A DNA stretch of 35,396 nt from an uncultured Campylobacter sp. (GTDB lineage: Bacteria; Actinomycetota; Actinomycetes; Mycobacteriales; Mycobacteriaceae). Of the stretch, positions 6,606 to 15,900 are shown one piece after another. Position numbers and translations under genes: made by a program. The notes beneath the pieces were generated by a model. It was not told the origin of the DNA. It saw only the letters and a program-made list of their open reading frames with translations, and ran no database searches. The stretch is from contig CAMIME010000023.1 in NCBI GenBank assembly GCA_946221035.1, forward strand, positions 1 through 35,396, given 5' to 3'. The number at the start of each line of letters is the position of its first letter. The stretch's first letter is position 1.

Positions 6606-8231
6606 TTAGCCTAGCGACGTTCCGGGCGACCCGCCGGGAAAACCACCCGGAGGGTCCTCCCCAATCAACCGCGCCGCGGCGTCCATCACGTCCGGGCGGT
6701 TGCGGCCCCACTCGCGCATGTCGAAGGATTCCCACGCGAGGCGCTGCGGCGCCTTCGGGTCGTACTCCACCCGCACAGTCTCGTCGAAGACAGCGGTGGC
6801 GCGCCCCGGCTTGTCGTCGCTGCGGAAGCCATAGACGGGCCACTCCGGCCCCGGCGCCCCAGTGTGGAAGAACTGGCCCCAGTGGTATTGCATGAGCCGG
6901 CTGACCTCCTCCAGCCCGTCCTTCGAGCTGAAGCGGTCCAGCTTGGAGGCACGGGTGGCGTTGAGCTCGCCGAACACCGCCACCAGGTCGGCGGTGTGCA
7001 TCGCCCCCAGCCCAATCCAGCGCATGGCGGCCGAGGCGTAGTCGAAGCGGTACATCCAGGTCGGTGCCTTGCGCCGGTGCGCGGTGGCAAGCAGCACGCT
7101 GGGAGCCCAAAACACTGCGTCAGCGATCAGGTCGGCGAAATCCCCGCGCCCACCCACCTGGCTGTAGGCTTCCAGCACCGCGCGGGCGTTGTCGGGATCG
7201 AAGTGCTCGAGCGCCCGCAGCGCCGCTCGCTGTCGCTGCTTGGCGGTTTGGTAGAGGGCCTTAGCAAAGCTGGCCTCGTCGGAGTTCGTGCCCAAAATGA
7301 GCGGCACCGGCGCCTGCTCGCCGTCTTCGAAGATGTCGATGGGGTGGCCCGGCAGCGTCTCGCCGTCCACGGTGGGCATGAAGCTTGCGTTGAGCTGCAC
7401 CAGCTCCTTGCCGTTGAGCAGCATGGACTGCCCGGCGCGGACGAGTTCCTCGGCGTCGGTGGACCGGAGGTCGTCGATAGTCGTGGTGCGGGGCATGCCG
7501 AGCCTGTCTATGAGCTCGCGCACCCACATCGCGGCTTGGTGGCGGGAGTGCACGCTCGCCGGCGGCGGCGACTGGGCCACGGCGCGGTGGAACAAGCCGC
7601 GGGCGGCCGGCGCGCACATGAGGTGCAGCACCGCGGCGCCTCCGGCGGATTCGCCCATGATGGTCACCGCGTTCGGGTCGCCGCCGAAGCGGGCGATATT
7701 GTCCCGAATCCACTCCAGCACCAGGATCTGGTCGAGGATGGCGGGGTTGGCAACGCAGTCCGGGCCCACCGAGCGGAAGTCGAGGTAGCCCAGCACGCCG
7801 AGGCGGAAGTTGGCGGAGACGTAGACGACGTCGGTGCGATCCGCCAACAGGTGGCCCTGGAGCACCCTTTCGTTGCTCGCGCCGGTGACGAAGGTGCCGC
7901 CGTGGAAGTACACGACGACCGGAAGCTCGTCGTCGGTGTCTGGGCGCACGATGTCGAGGGTGAGGCAGTCCTCTGTGCCAAGCACCATGTCGCGCCACCC
8001 GAACGTGCCCTGCATGGCCGGGGCCGCGAACTCGGTAGCGTCGCGCACCCCTTCCCAGCGCTTCGGCGAGCGCGGGGCGCGGAACCGCCAGGCGCCTGAG
8101 GTGTCCGCGCCGTAGGGTACGCCGCGCCAGGTGCGCATGCCGGTGTGCTCGTCGATAATGCCGCGCACCTCGCCGGCAACCGTCGCCACCACGGGCCCTG
8201 CGTTTGAGGGGTGGGGCGCGGCGGGAGTCAT
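6606..8231 (-). CDS. Type-B carboxylesterase / lipase
   Basis: This 541-residue alpha/beta-hydrolase of the carboxylesterase type B family would hydrolyse carboxylic esters. The nucleophile elbow GESAGG places the catalytic Ser at 195. The oxyanion-hole motif YFHGG is at about 108-112. The acid lies in GTNSDEASFAKAL, and the His is probably in GAMHTADLVAVFGEL. There is no signal peptide, so it is probably cytoplasmic. The N-terminal motif RGVPYG is typical of the family. The ATG at 8231 has a TAGGCT -10 box 6 nt upstream and no ribosome-binding site, so it is probably leaderless. The natural substrate is unknown. Confidence 0.88.
   Translation of the reverse strand: MTPAAPHPSNAGPVVATVAGEVRGIIDEHTGMRTWRGVPYGADTSGAWRFRAPRSPKRWEGVRDATEFAAPAMQGTFGWRDMVLGTEDCLTLDIVRPDTDDELPVVVYFHGGTFVTGASNERVLQGHLLADRTDVVYVSANFRLGVLGYLDFRSVGPDCVANPAILDQILVLEWIRDNIARFGGDPNAVTIMGESAGGAAVLHLMCAPAARGLFHRAVAQSPPPASVHSRHQAAMWVRELIDRLGMPRTTTIDDLRSTDAEELVRAGQSMLLNGKELVQLNASFMPTVDGETLPGHPIDIFEDGEQAPVPLILGTNSDEASFAKALYQTAKQRQRAALRALEHFDPDNARAVLEAYSQVGGRGDFADLIADAVFWAPSVLLATAHRRKAPTWMYRFDYASAAMRWIGLGAMHTADLVAVFGELNATRASKLDRFSSKDGLEEVSRLMQYHWGQFFHTGAPGPEWPVYGFRSDDKPGRATAVFDETVRVEYDPKAPQRLAWESFDMREWGRNRPDVMDAAARLIGEDPPGGFPGGSPGTSLG
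6608..6613 (-). promoter_or_regulatory. -10 box for the acidic-protein gene
   Basis: TAGGCT on the minus strand overlaps the stop codon of the esterase gene. It would give a leader of about 45 nt with an AAGGAAA ribosome-binding site before the ATG at 6555. Confidence 0.4.
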
Positions 8232-8237
8232 GCAGTT

Positions 8238-8243
8238 AGCCTA
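8238..8243 (-). promoter_or_regulatory. -10 box of the esterase gene (leaderless)
   Basis: TAGGCT on the minus strand ends 6 nt before the ATG at 8231, and there is no Shine-Dalgarno sequence. Confidence 0.45.
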
Positions 8244-8311
8244 GCCCAGGTCGCGCGCGGCACCGGGAGGCCGTCAGGCAAGGAATGAGGTGCAGGTTGG
8301 CGGGGTTTGCG

Positions 8312-8317
8312 TAGACT
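8312..8317 (+). promoter_or_regulatory. Possible -10 box for the 8367/9221 operon
   Basis: TAGACT lies about 50 bp before the ATG at 8367, giving a leader that contains a strong AAGGAGG ribosome-binding site. The -35 is unclear. Confidence 0.35.
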
Positions 8318-8366
8318 GAGGCGCTTGTGACGGTCGCAGGCGAGGCGGCCCAAAAAGGAGGCACCC

Positions 8367-9224
8367 ATGGTGAAGCGTGGCAAGAAGGAGTCGAAGGAAC
8401 TCGACATCCGCGAGGAGATGAACCAGGCCCGTAAAGCTGACTATGCGCAGCTTGAGCGCGACGCCGGGCCGATTGGCAAGGCGTTCATCAACGCCGTCGA
8501 TATGGCGGTGCACCTGCAGTCGGGCACGATCCGCAACTACGTGAACTGGCTGCGCAGGCAGCACCCCGACGCGTCCCCGGCGGAGGTTCAGAAGCAGATG
8601 GACGCGCACCTGATCAAATTGGTGGCCGGCACCGGTGCTGGCGCGGGCGCAGCAGCCGCCGTGCCCGGGATCGGGCTCATTGCGGGCAGCGCTGCCATCG
8701 CTGGCGAATCGGTCCTCTTCCTCAACGCCGCCGCGTTTTATGCTGTGGCCTCCGCCTACCTGCGCGGGGAGGATGTCAAGGACAAGGAGCGCCGCCGCGG
8801 CCTCGTGCTCATGCTGCTGATGGGCGCAAAGGGCGTGGCCGTCGTGGATGCCGTGCTTGGCGACGACGCCGAGCGCGTCCCCGGCCGCGCCACCATGGCA
8901 AAGTTCTCAGGTCCCACCCTGACGGAGGCGAACAGCATCTTGCAGCGCGTGGCCATGCGCTCGATGTCCAAGAAGATGCGCCGCACCTGGTTGGGCAAGC
9001 TCCTTCCCCTGGGCCTGGGTGCCGTTGCGGGGCGCACCGCGAACAAGAAGCTCGCGGAGGGGCTGATTGAGAACGTGCAATCCTCCCTCGGCGCGACGCC
9101 CGCCGGGTTTGCCGCTCCCCTGCCCGAAGAGAGCGCCGGCGAGCGCCGCCTGGCCGCGCGCATGGCCATGAACCCCAAGGACCTTGCTGCGTGGGTGATC
9201 AAGCGCTTCGGCCCCAAGGAATGA
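8367..9224 (+). CDS. Hypothetical protein coupled to ABC exporter
   Basis: This 285-residue protein has a charged N-terminus (VKRGKKESKELDIREEMNQA), then a Gly/Ala-rich amphipathic or membrane-inserting region (about 90-135). A second hydrophobic patch follows (about 148-165), with a basic region and a further Gly-rich segment near 220. The pattern vaguely recalls EcsC/DUF697-type membrane-associated proteins, but I do not assign a family. The ribosome-binding site AAGGAGG with 5-nt spacing makes the ATG at 8367 secure. Its TGA overlaps the ABC exporter start as ATGA, so the two are co-translated. It may assist or regulate the exporter; this is inference from coupling. Confidence 0.75.
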   Translation: MVKRGKKESKELDIREEMNQARKADYAQLERDAGPIGKAFINAVDMAVHLQSGTIRNYVNWLRRQHPDASPAEVQKQMDAHLIKLVAGTGAGAGAAAAVPGIGLIAGSAAIAGESVLFLNAAAFYAVASAYLRGEDVKDKERRRGLVLMLLMGAKGVAVVDAVLGDDAERVPGRATMAKFSGPTLTEANSILQRVAMRSMSKKMRRTWLGKLLPLGLGAVAGRTANKKLAEGLIENVQSSLGATPAGFAAPLPEESAGERRLAARMAMNPKDLAAWVIKRFGPKE

Positions 9225-12200
9225 CCCGCACCCCGGACGGAAGCCTTCTGCGCCACTCCCTCGCGGCAAACCCGGCACCCGCGGCGGCCGCGTTCGGCGC
9301 CGCGGCCCTGGCGGCGCTGGCGCAGGTGGCGCAGCCTGCGCTGACGGGTCGCGCGATCGACATCGCCACCGGCAACGCGGAGGGGTCGGTGAGCCGCGTC
9401 GCGTGGCTGATGGTCGCGGTGGCCGCCGCCACCTACCTGCTGAGCTTCGTGCGCCGCACCTCCTCCGGCTACTTCGCTTCCACCGCGCAGCACTGGTTGC
9501 GCACCCGGATCCTGCACACGCTGCACCGCCTGGACGGGCCCGGCCAGGACCACATCGTCACCGGCCAGATCGTTTCCCGCTCCATATCGGACCTGAACCA
9601 GTACCACATGGTGCTGGCGAACATGCCGATGTTTCTCACGCGCGTGGTGCAGCTCGCCGCCACCTTGGTAGTCATGCTGCGCATGGACGTCGCCCTCACG
9701 GTGATGTCGCTTGCGCTGCTGCCGGTGATTTTGTGGGAGGCGAACCGCTCCCGCAAGACGCTCTACGCAGCGACGTGGGTGAACCAGCACGCCACCGCGG
9801 AGCTCGCGGAACACGTGGAGCAGACCGTCTCCGGCGTGCGGGTGGTCAAGGCGTTCGGCCAGGAAGAGCGCGCGATCGATGAGCTCGACCGGCTGGGCCG
9901 GCACCTGTACGCGGTGAAGATGCGCGCCGCGAAGCTCACCGCCCGCTTCCAGCCCGTCCTTTCCCAACTTCCAAAGATGGCGCTGGTGGTCACCATCGTC
10001 GCAGGCGGCGTGCTCGCCGTCCGTGGCACCATCACCATCGGGGCGTTCGTGGCGTTCACCGCGTACCTGACGTCGATGACGTCGACCATGGCCATGCTGA
10101 CCAACCAGTACGTCCGCCTGCAGATGGGCATGAGTTCGTTCGACCGCCTCGATGAGGTCTTACGCATGGCGCCGCCCGATTCCGCCTCCGCCCCCGCACC
10201 AAAGGGCCCCGCCGCATTGCTTTTCGACGACGTGCGTTTCACCCACATCCTCAACGGCTTCTCCCTGTCGGTGCACCCCGGGGAAACCGTCGCCATGGTC
10301 GGCCCGCCTGGCGCAGGCAAGACGATGGCGGTGCAGCTGGCCGGCGGCTTCTACCAGCCCGACTCGGGCTCGGTGCGGCTGCAAAATATGACACCGGCCC
10401 GTGAATCGTCCTGGGAAAATGCAAAATCTGACGGAAGTTTGCGCGATGTTGCATTGCGCGAGAAGGTGACCTGCGTCTTCGACGACGCGTTCCTGTTCTC
10501 CTCCTCCGTCTTCGACAACATCGCCCTCGGCGCCAAGGACGACACGAACCTGGAAGCCCGGGTCCGGGAAGCGGCGCGCCTGGCCTGCGCCGACGAGTTC
10601 ATCCAGCGCCTCCCCGAGGGCTACGACACGCTGGTCGGCGAGCGCGGTCTCACCCTCTCCGGCGGGCAGCGCCAACGCATCGCGCTCGCCCGGGCGCTGA
10701 TGAGCGAGCCGGAGATCATGGTGCTCGACGACGCCACCAGCGCCATCGACGCCGTCACCGAGGCCGAAATCCTGGGCAACCTGCGCGAACACCTGCGCGA
10801 CGTCGCGGTGCTCACGGTGGCCCACCGGCAGTCGACGGTGGACCACGCGGATCGTGTGGCGGTGGTGGATGACGGAGTCGTCGTCAAGCTTGGTCCCAAG
10901 GATGAGGTGGTGCGCAGCCCGGAGTACCGCGCCCTGATGAGCGCGGACGCGCAGGCCCCTGCCTCCCAGCCCGCGTTCGATGACGTGTGGCCCGAGTGGG
11001 AGGAGGAGCCGCAAGAGCGCGTGTTGGGGTCGAGGGGCGCGGTGAACACCACGCCGGAGCTGCTCGCGCGCGTGGAGCGCCTGCCCGAGGCGCGGGAGCT
11101 ACCCGGCCTCGACGCCGCAACGCTCGAGCGGCTGCGCACCCCGTCCAGCGAATTCAAGGTGGGCGACCTGTTCCGCGCTGTGAAGTGGCTCATCGCGGCC
11201 ACGGTGGCGCTGCTTGTCGTCGGCGTGGCCGCGGATCTGGCCTTCCCCACCCTGGTGCGCGCCGCCATCGACACCGGCATCAAGCCCGGCGACACCGACG
11301 CGCTGGTGCGCACCGGCGCGGTTGCGCTCGTCGTGGTGCTGGTGGCCTGGGCGTCATCGGCGGCGATGACGGTGCTGTCCTCGCGCTCCGGCGAACGCCT
11401 CCTCTACGGCCTGCGGCTGCGCTCCTACGCGCACCTGCAGCAACTTGGCCTGAGCTACTTCGAATCCAGGCTGTCGGGCAAGATCATGACGCGGATGACC
11501 ACGGACATCGATACCCTCTCGTCCTTTTTGCAGACGGGCCTGGCGCAGGCCATCGTGTCCGTCGCGTCGCTCGCCGGCGTGACCGTCATGCTGGTGGCCA
11601 CCGACGGCGAGTTGACCCTCATCGCCGTCGCCGCCGTGCCCGTCATCGCCCTGGCCACGTGGCTGTTCCGCCGCTACTCCAAGCGCTACTACGCGGCCGC
11701 GCGCGCCCAGATCTCCGAGGTCAACGGCGAGTTCGCCGAGCTCATCGGCGGCATCCGCGTCACCCAGATGCACCAGGCGGAGGCCCGCGCCGAGGCACGC
11801 TTCGCCGCCATGAGCGAGAAGTATCGGCGCCTGCGGATGCGCTCCACCGTGCTCGTCGCCGCGTACTTCCCCGGAATGCAGTTCGTCTCGCAGGTGATGA
11901 CGGCGCTCATCGTCGGCGTTGGCGCCGGCCGCGTGGCCGACGGCACCTTGTCCGTCGGGGTGCTGGTCGCCTTCACCATGTACTTAAGCCAGCTCTACGG
12001 GCCGATCCAGCAGCTGGGGCAGATCTTCGACTCCTGGCAGCAGGCCACCGTCTCCTTCGACCGCATCCGCGAGCTCCTCGCCGAAACCACCACCGTGCCC
12101 GACACCGGCACACGCCCGGGTGCCCACGAGGCGGCGCGCGGACCACTCGCCCTGGAAGAGGTGACCTTCGCCTACAGCTCGGGCGCGGACCCCGTCATCG

Positions 12201-12862
12201 ACCAGATGGACCTTCGCATCACCCCGGGGTCCACGGTGGCGTTGGTGGGGCCGACCGGGGCGGGTAAATCGACCGTCGTCAAGCTGCTGGCTCGCTTTTA
12301 CGACCCCACTGCGGGCGCTGTGACCGCCTCCGGCACGAACGTCGCCGACTTCCCGCTGCCCGCGTGGCGCCGCGCGCTCGCGCAGGTGCCGCAGGAGTCC
12401 TACCTCTTCCCCGGCACCGTTGCCGACAACATCGCCTACGGCGTCCCGGGCGCCAGCGAGCGCGAGATCCACGACGCCGTCTCCCGCATCGGTGCCCTGG
12501 GGGTCATCGCCTCCATCCCCGGAGGCTTCCGCGCGCGCGTTGGGGAGCGCGGCCGGGGCTTAAGCTCCGGCCAGCGCCAGATCATCGCCCTCGCCCGCGC
12601 CGAGATGCTCTCCCCGAGCGTCATGCTTCTCGACGAAGCCACGGCCACCCTCGACCCCGCCACCGAACGCGCCGTCCTCGATGCCGCCGACCGGGCGACC
12701 GAGGGGCGCACCTCGATCGTCGTGGCGCACCGGCTGGCCACGGCGGCGCGCGCAGACCGCATCCTGGTCATCGCGGACGGCCGCGTGGTCGAGGACGGCT
12801 CCCACGAGGAGTTAGTGCGCGCCGGGGGGAGGTACGCGCGGATGTGGGCCGCGAGCCGGTGA
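9221..12862 (+). CDS. Tandem ABC exporter (TMD-NBD-TMD-NBD)
   Basis: This 1213-residue protein is a complete exporter in one chain: six-helix domain 1 (about 15-300), ATPase 1 (about 325-570), a charged linker, six-helix domain 2 (about 655-945) and ATPase 2 (about 970-1213). ATPase 1 has Walker A GPPGAGKT (Lys367) and signature LSGGQ. Asp421 sits at the Q-loop Gln position and Asp504 at the catalytic Glu position. ATPase 2 has Lys1016, Glu1139 and a normal Q-loop but a LSSGQ signature. This matches heterodimeric exporters with one degenerate site. Likely cargo is a drug, lipid or peptide. The ATG is chosen at the ATGA overlap with the preceding gene. An AT-rich insertion is seen in ATPase 1. 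Confidence 0.9.
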   Translation: MTRTPDGSLLRHSLAANPAPAAAAFGAAALAALAQVAQPALTGRAIDIATGNAEGSVSRVAWLMVAVAAATYLLSFVRRTSSGYFASTAQHWLRTRILHTLHRLDGPGQDHIVTGQIVSRSISDLNQYHMVLANMPMFLTRVVQLAATLVVMLRMDVALTVMSLALLPVILWEANRSRKTLYAATWVNQHATAELAEHVEQTVSGVRVVKAFGQEERAIDELDRLGRHLYAVKMRAAKLTARFQPVLSQLPKMALVVTIVAGGVLAVRGTITIGAFVAFTAYLTSMTSTMAMLTNQYVRLQMGMSSFDRLDEVLRMAPPDSASAPAPKGPAALLFDDVRFTHILNGFSLSVHPGETVAMVGPPGAGKTMAVQLAGGFYQPDSGSVRLQNMTPARESSWENAKSDGSLRDVALREKVTCVFDDAFLFSSSVFDNIALGAKDDTNLEARVREAARLACADEFIQRLPEGYDTLVGERGLTLSGGQRQRIALARALMSEPEIMVLDDATSAIDAVTEAEILGNLREHLRDVAVLTVAHRQSTVDHADRVAVVDDGVVVKLGPKDEVVRSPEYRALMSADAQAPASQPAFDDVWPEWEEEPQERVLGSRGAVNTTPELLARVERLPEARELPGLDAATLERLRTPSSEFKVGDLFRAVKWLIAATVALLVVGVAADLAFPTLVRAAIDTGIKPGDTDALVRTGAVALVVVLVAWASSAAMTVLSSRSGERLLYGLRLRSYAHLQQLGLSYFESRLSGKIMTRMTTDIDTLSSFLQTGLAQAIVSVASLAGVTVMLVATDGELTLIAVAAVPVIALATWLFRRYSKRYYAAARAQISEVNGEFAELIGGIRVTQMHQAEARAEARFAAMSEKYRRLRMRSTVLVAAYFPGMQFVSQVMTALIVGVGAGRVADGTLSVGVLVAFTMYLSQLYGPIQQLGQIFDSWQQATVSFDRIRELLAETTTVPDTGTRPGAHEAARGPLALEEVTFAYSSGADPVIDQMDLRITPGSTVALVGPTGAGKSTVVKLLARFYDPTAGAVTASGTNVADFPLPAWRRALAQVPQESYLFPGTVADNIAYGVPGASEREIHDAVSRIGALGVIASIPGGFRARVGERGRGLSSGQRQIIALARAEMLSPSVMLLDEATATLDPATERAVLDAADRATEGRTSIVVAHRLATAARADRILVIADGRVVEDGSHEELVRAGGRYARMWAASR
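10380..10432. repeat. Direct repeat flanking AT-rich patch in ABC gene
   Basis: tgcaaaatatgac (10380-10392) recurs as tgcaaaatctgac (10420-10432), 40 bp apart with one mismatch. The surrounding segment is clearly AT-richer than the rest of the gene and encodes extra residues just before the Q-loop of ATPase 1. The reading frame stays open. Confidence 0.7.
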
Positions 12863-12989
12863 ACAGGTGTCGGGCGAGCCACTATCATGGGGCCGGTAAA
12901 TCACCCAAGTTCGCGCGATACCAGCGCGGGCTATTACAGTCAAAGTTACGTTCCGCAACAAATTTTCAGAAGGAAGGCGAGAACCTGCC
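12863..12989 (+). promoter_or_regulatory. odhA upstream region with candidate -10 boxes
   Basis: This 127-bp stretch is AT-richer near its end. Candidate -10 boxes are TATCAT (12883-12888) and TATTAC (12932-12937). A purine-rich AGAAGGAAGG before the GTG at 12990 provides the ribosome-binding site. No terminator of the exporter gene was seen. Confidence 0.4.
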
Positions 12990-15900
12990 GTGAGCAGCGA
13001 AAACACGTTCGGCCAGAATAGCTGGCTTGTAGACGAGATGTTCCAGCAGTACAAGGAGGACCCGAACTCGGTCGATGCCGAATGGCGCGAGCTGTTCGAC
13101 CAGAAGGGTGCCCCGAAGACGGCGAAGGGCACGCCGACCATCACTCCTTCCGACGCGTCGGCGAGCAAGCCGATGACGGAACCCAAGGTCGCCCGCACCA
13201 CCGGCGCGCCGTCCCAGGACGGGCGTGAGACCAAGGTGGACGAGGCCGCGGCGAAGGTGGCGAAGCCCGCTAAGCGCAGCGCCGCGAAGCCGAAGCAGTC
13301 GCCACTGGACAAGGTCAACACGATCGAGGTGGAGCCGGGTGAGACCCAGCTCAAGGGCGCGTTCAAGGCCATTGCCAAGAACATGAACGAGTCGCTCGAG
13401 GTGCCCACCGCGACCACCGTGCGCGACATGCCGGTCAAGCTCATGTTTGAAAACCGCGCGCTGATCAATGATCACCTGAAGCGCACCCGCGGCGGCAAGG
13501 TGTCGTTCACCCACATCATCGGGTACGCCATCATCCAGGCCACCAAGCTGCACCCGGACATGAACAAGTACTACAAGGAGGAGGGCAACAAGCAGTTCGC
13601 CGTCCAGCCCGAGCACATCAACCTCGGCCTGGCCATCGATCTGCCCGGCAAGAACGGCTCCCGCAACCTGGTCGTCGCAGCCATCAAGGAGTGCGAGACC
13701 CTCTCCTTTGCCAAGTTCGTTGACGCCTACGAGGACATCGTGGCCCGCGCCCGCGACGGCAAGCTGACGATGGATGACTTCTCCGGCGTCACCATCCAGC
13801 TGACCAACCCGGGCGGCATTGGCACCCGCCACTCCATCCCGCGCCTGACCAAGGGCCAGGGCACCATCGTCGGTGTGGGCGCGATGGACTACCCCGCTGA
13901 GTTCGCCGGCGCGTCCGAGGACCGCCTCGCCGAGCTGGGCGTGGGCAAGCTGGTCACGCTCACCTCCACCTACGATCACCGCGTGATCCAGGGCGCGGAG
14001 TCCGGCGAGTTCCTGCGCGACATTTCGCAGCTGCTTATCGACGACAAGTTCTGGGACCTCGTCTTCGAATCCCTCGAGATCCCGTACGCGCCGCTGCGGT
14101 GGGCGCAGGACCTGCCGAACACCGGCATCAACAAGGATACCCGCGTCATGCAGCTGATCGAGGCGTACCGCTCCCGCGGCCACCTCATCGCAGACACCAA
14201 CCCGCTGCGTTGGCAGCAGCCGGGCCTGCCAAAGCCTGATTCGCGCGACCTGCTCATGGAAACCCACGGCCTGTCCCTGTGGGATCTGGACCGCACCTTC
14301 CACGTCGGCGGTTTCGGCGGCAAGGAGCAGATGACGCTGCGCGAGGTCATGTCCCGCCTGCGCTCCGCCTACACCCTGCACGTGGGTGCGGAGTACGCCC
14401 ACATCATGGACCGCGACGAGCGCGAGTGGCTGCGCGACCGTGTTGAGGCCGGCATGCCCAAGCCGACCGGCGCGGAGCAGAAGTACATCCTGCAAAAGCT
14501 CAACGCGGCCGAGGCGTTCGAGAACTTCCTGCAGACGAAGTACCTGGGCCAGAAGCGCTTCTCCCTTGAGGGCGCAGAGACCCTTATCCCGCTCATGGAC
14601 GCCGCGATCGACACCGCGGCCGGCCAGGGCCTGGACGAGGTCGTCATTGGCATGCCGCACCGCGGCCGCCTGAACGTGCTGTTCAACATCGTTGGCAAGC
14701 CGGTTGCCACCATCTTCTCGGAGTTCGAGGGCAACATGCGCGCCGCGCAGCAGGGCGGCTCCGGCGACGTGAAGTACCACCTGGGCTTCGAGGGCGAGCA
14801 CATCCAGATGTTCGGCGACGGCGAGGTCAAGGTCTCCCTGGCAGCGAACCCCTCCCACCTTGAGACGGTGGACCCGGTGCTGGTGGGCATGGCCCGCGCC
14901 AAGGAGGACCTGCTCAAGGCGGAGAAGGGCCGCGAGGACCACCCGGTCATGCCTCTAATGCTCCACGGCGACGCGTCGTTTGCCGGCCTGGGCGTGGTGC
15001 AGGAGACGCTCAACCTGTCCAAGCTGCCCGCCTACTCCGTCGGCGGCACGATCCACATCGTGGTGAACAACCAGATCGGCTTCACCACCACCCCGGATTC
15101 CGGCCGCTCCTCCTACTACGCCACCGACCTGGCCAAGGGCTTTGACTGCCCGGTGTTCCACGTCAACGGCGACGACCCGGAGGCCGCCGCTTGGGTGGCC
15201 CAGCTCGCCGTGGAGTACCGCCGCGAGTTTGGCAAGGACGTCTTCATCGACCTCATCTGCTACCGCCTGCGCGGCCACAACGAGGCCGATGACCCGACCG
15301 TGACCCAGCCGCTGATGTACGAGCGCATCGAGTCCCACCCGTCCGTGCGCACCCGCTACACCAAGGACCTCATCGGCCGCGGCGACATCACCGAGGAAGA
15401 CGCCGAGAAGGCAGCGCAGGACTTCCACGACCAGCTCGACGCGGTGTTCTCCGACGTCAAGGGCGAGGAAGGCCAGCCGTCCGAGCAGACCGGCATCACC
15501 GATTCCCAGGAGCTCACCCGCGGGCTGGACACCTCCATCTCGAAAGCGCAGTTCAAGCGCCTCGCGGACACCTACGCCAACCTGCCGGACGACTTCACCC
15601 CGAACAAGCGCCTGAAGTCCGTGCTGAAGAAGCGCGGCGGCTCGCTTGAGGACGGCGACATCGACTGGGGCTGGGGCGAGCTGCTCGCCTTCGGCTCGCT
15701 GGCGGAGCAGGGCAAGTTCGTCCGCCTCGCGGGCGAGGATTCCCAGCGCGGCACCTTCACCCAGCGCCACGCTGTGCTCTACGACCCGGAGACGGCCGAG
15801 CCCTACAACCCGCTGGACTACAACGCGCAGGAGGCCGACAACGGCGGCCGCTTCCAGGTGTGGAACTCCGCGCTGACCGAGTACGCGGGCATGGGCTTCG

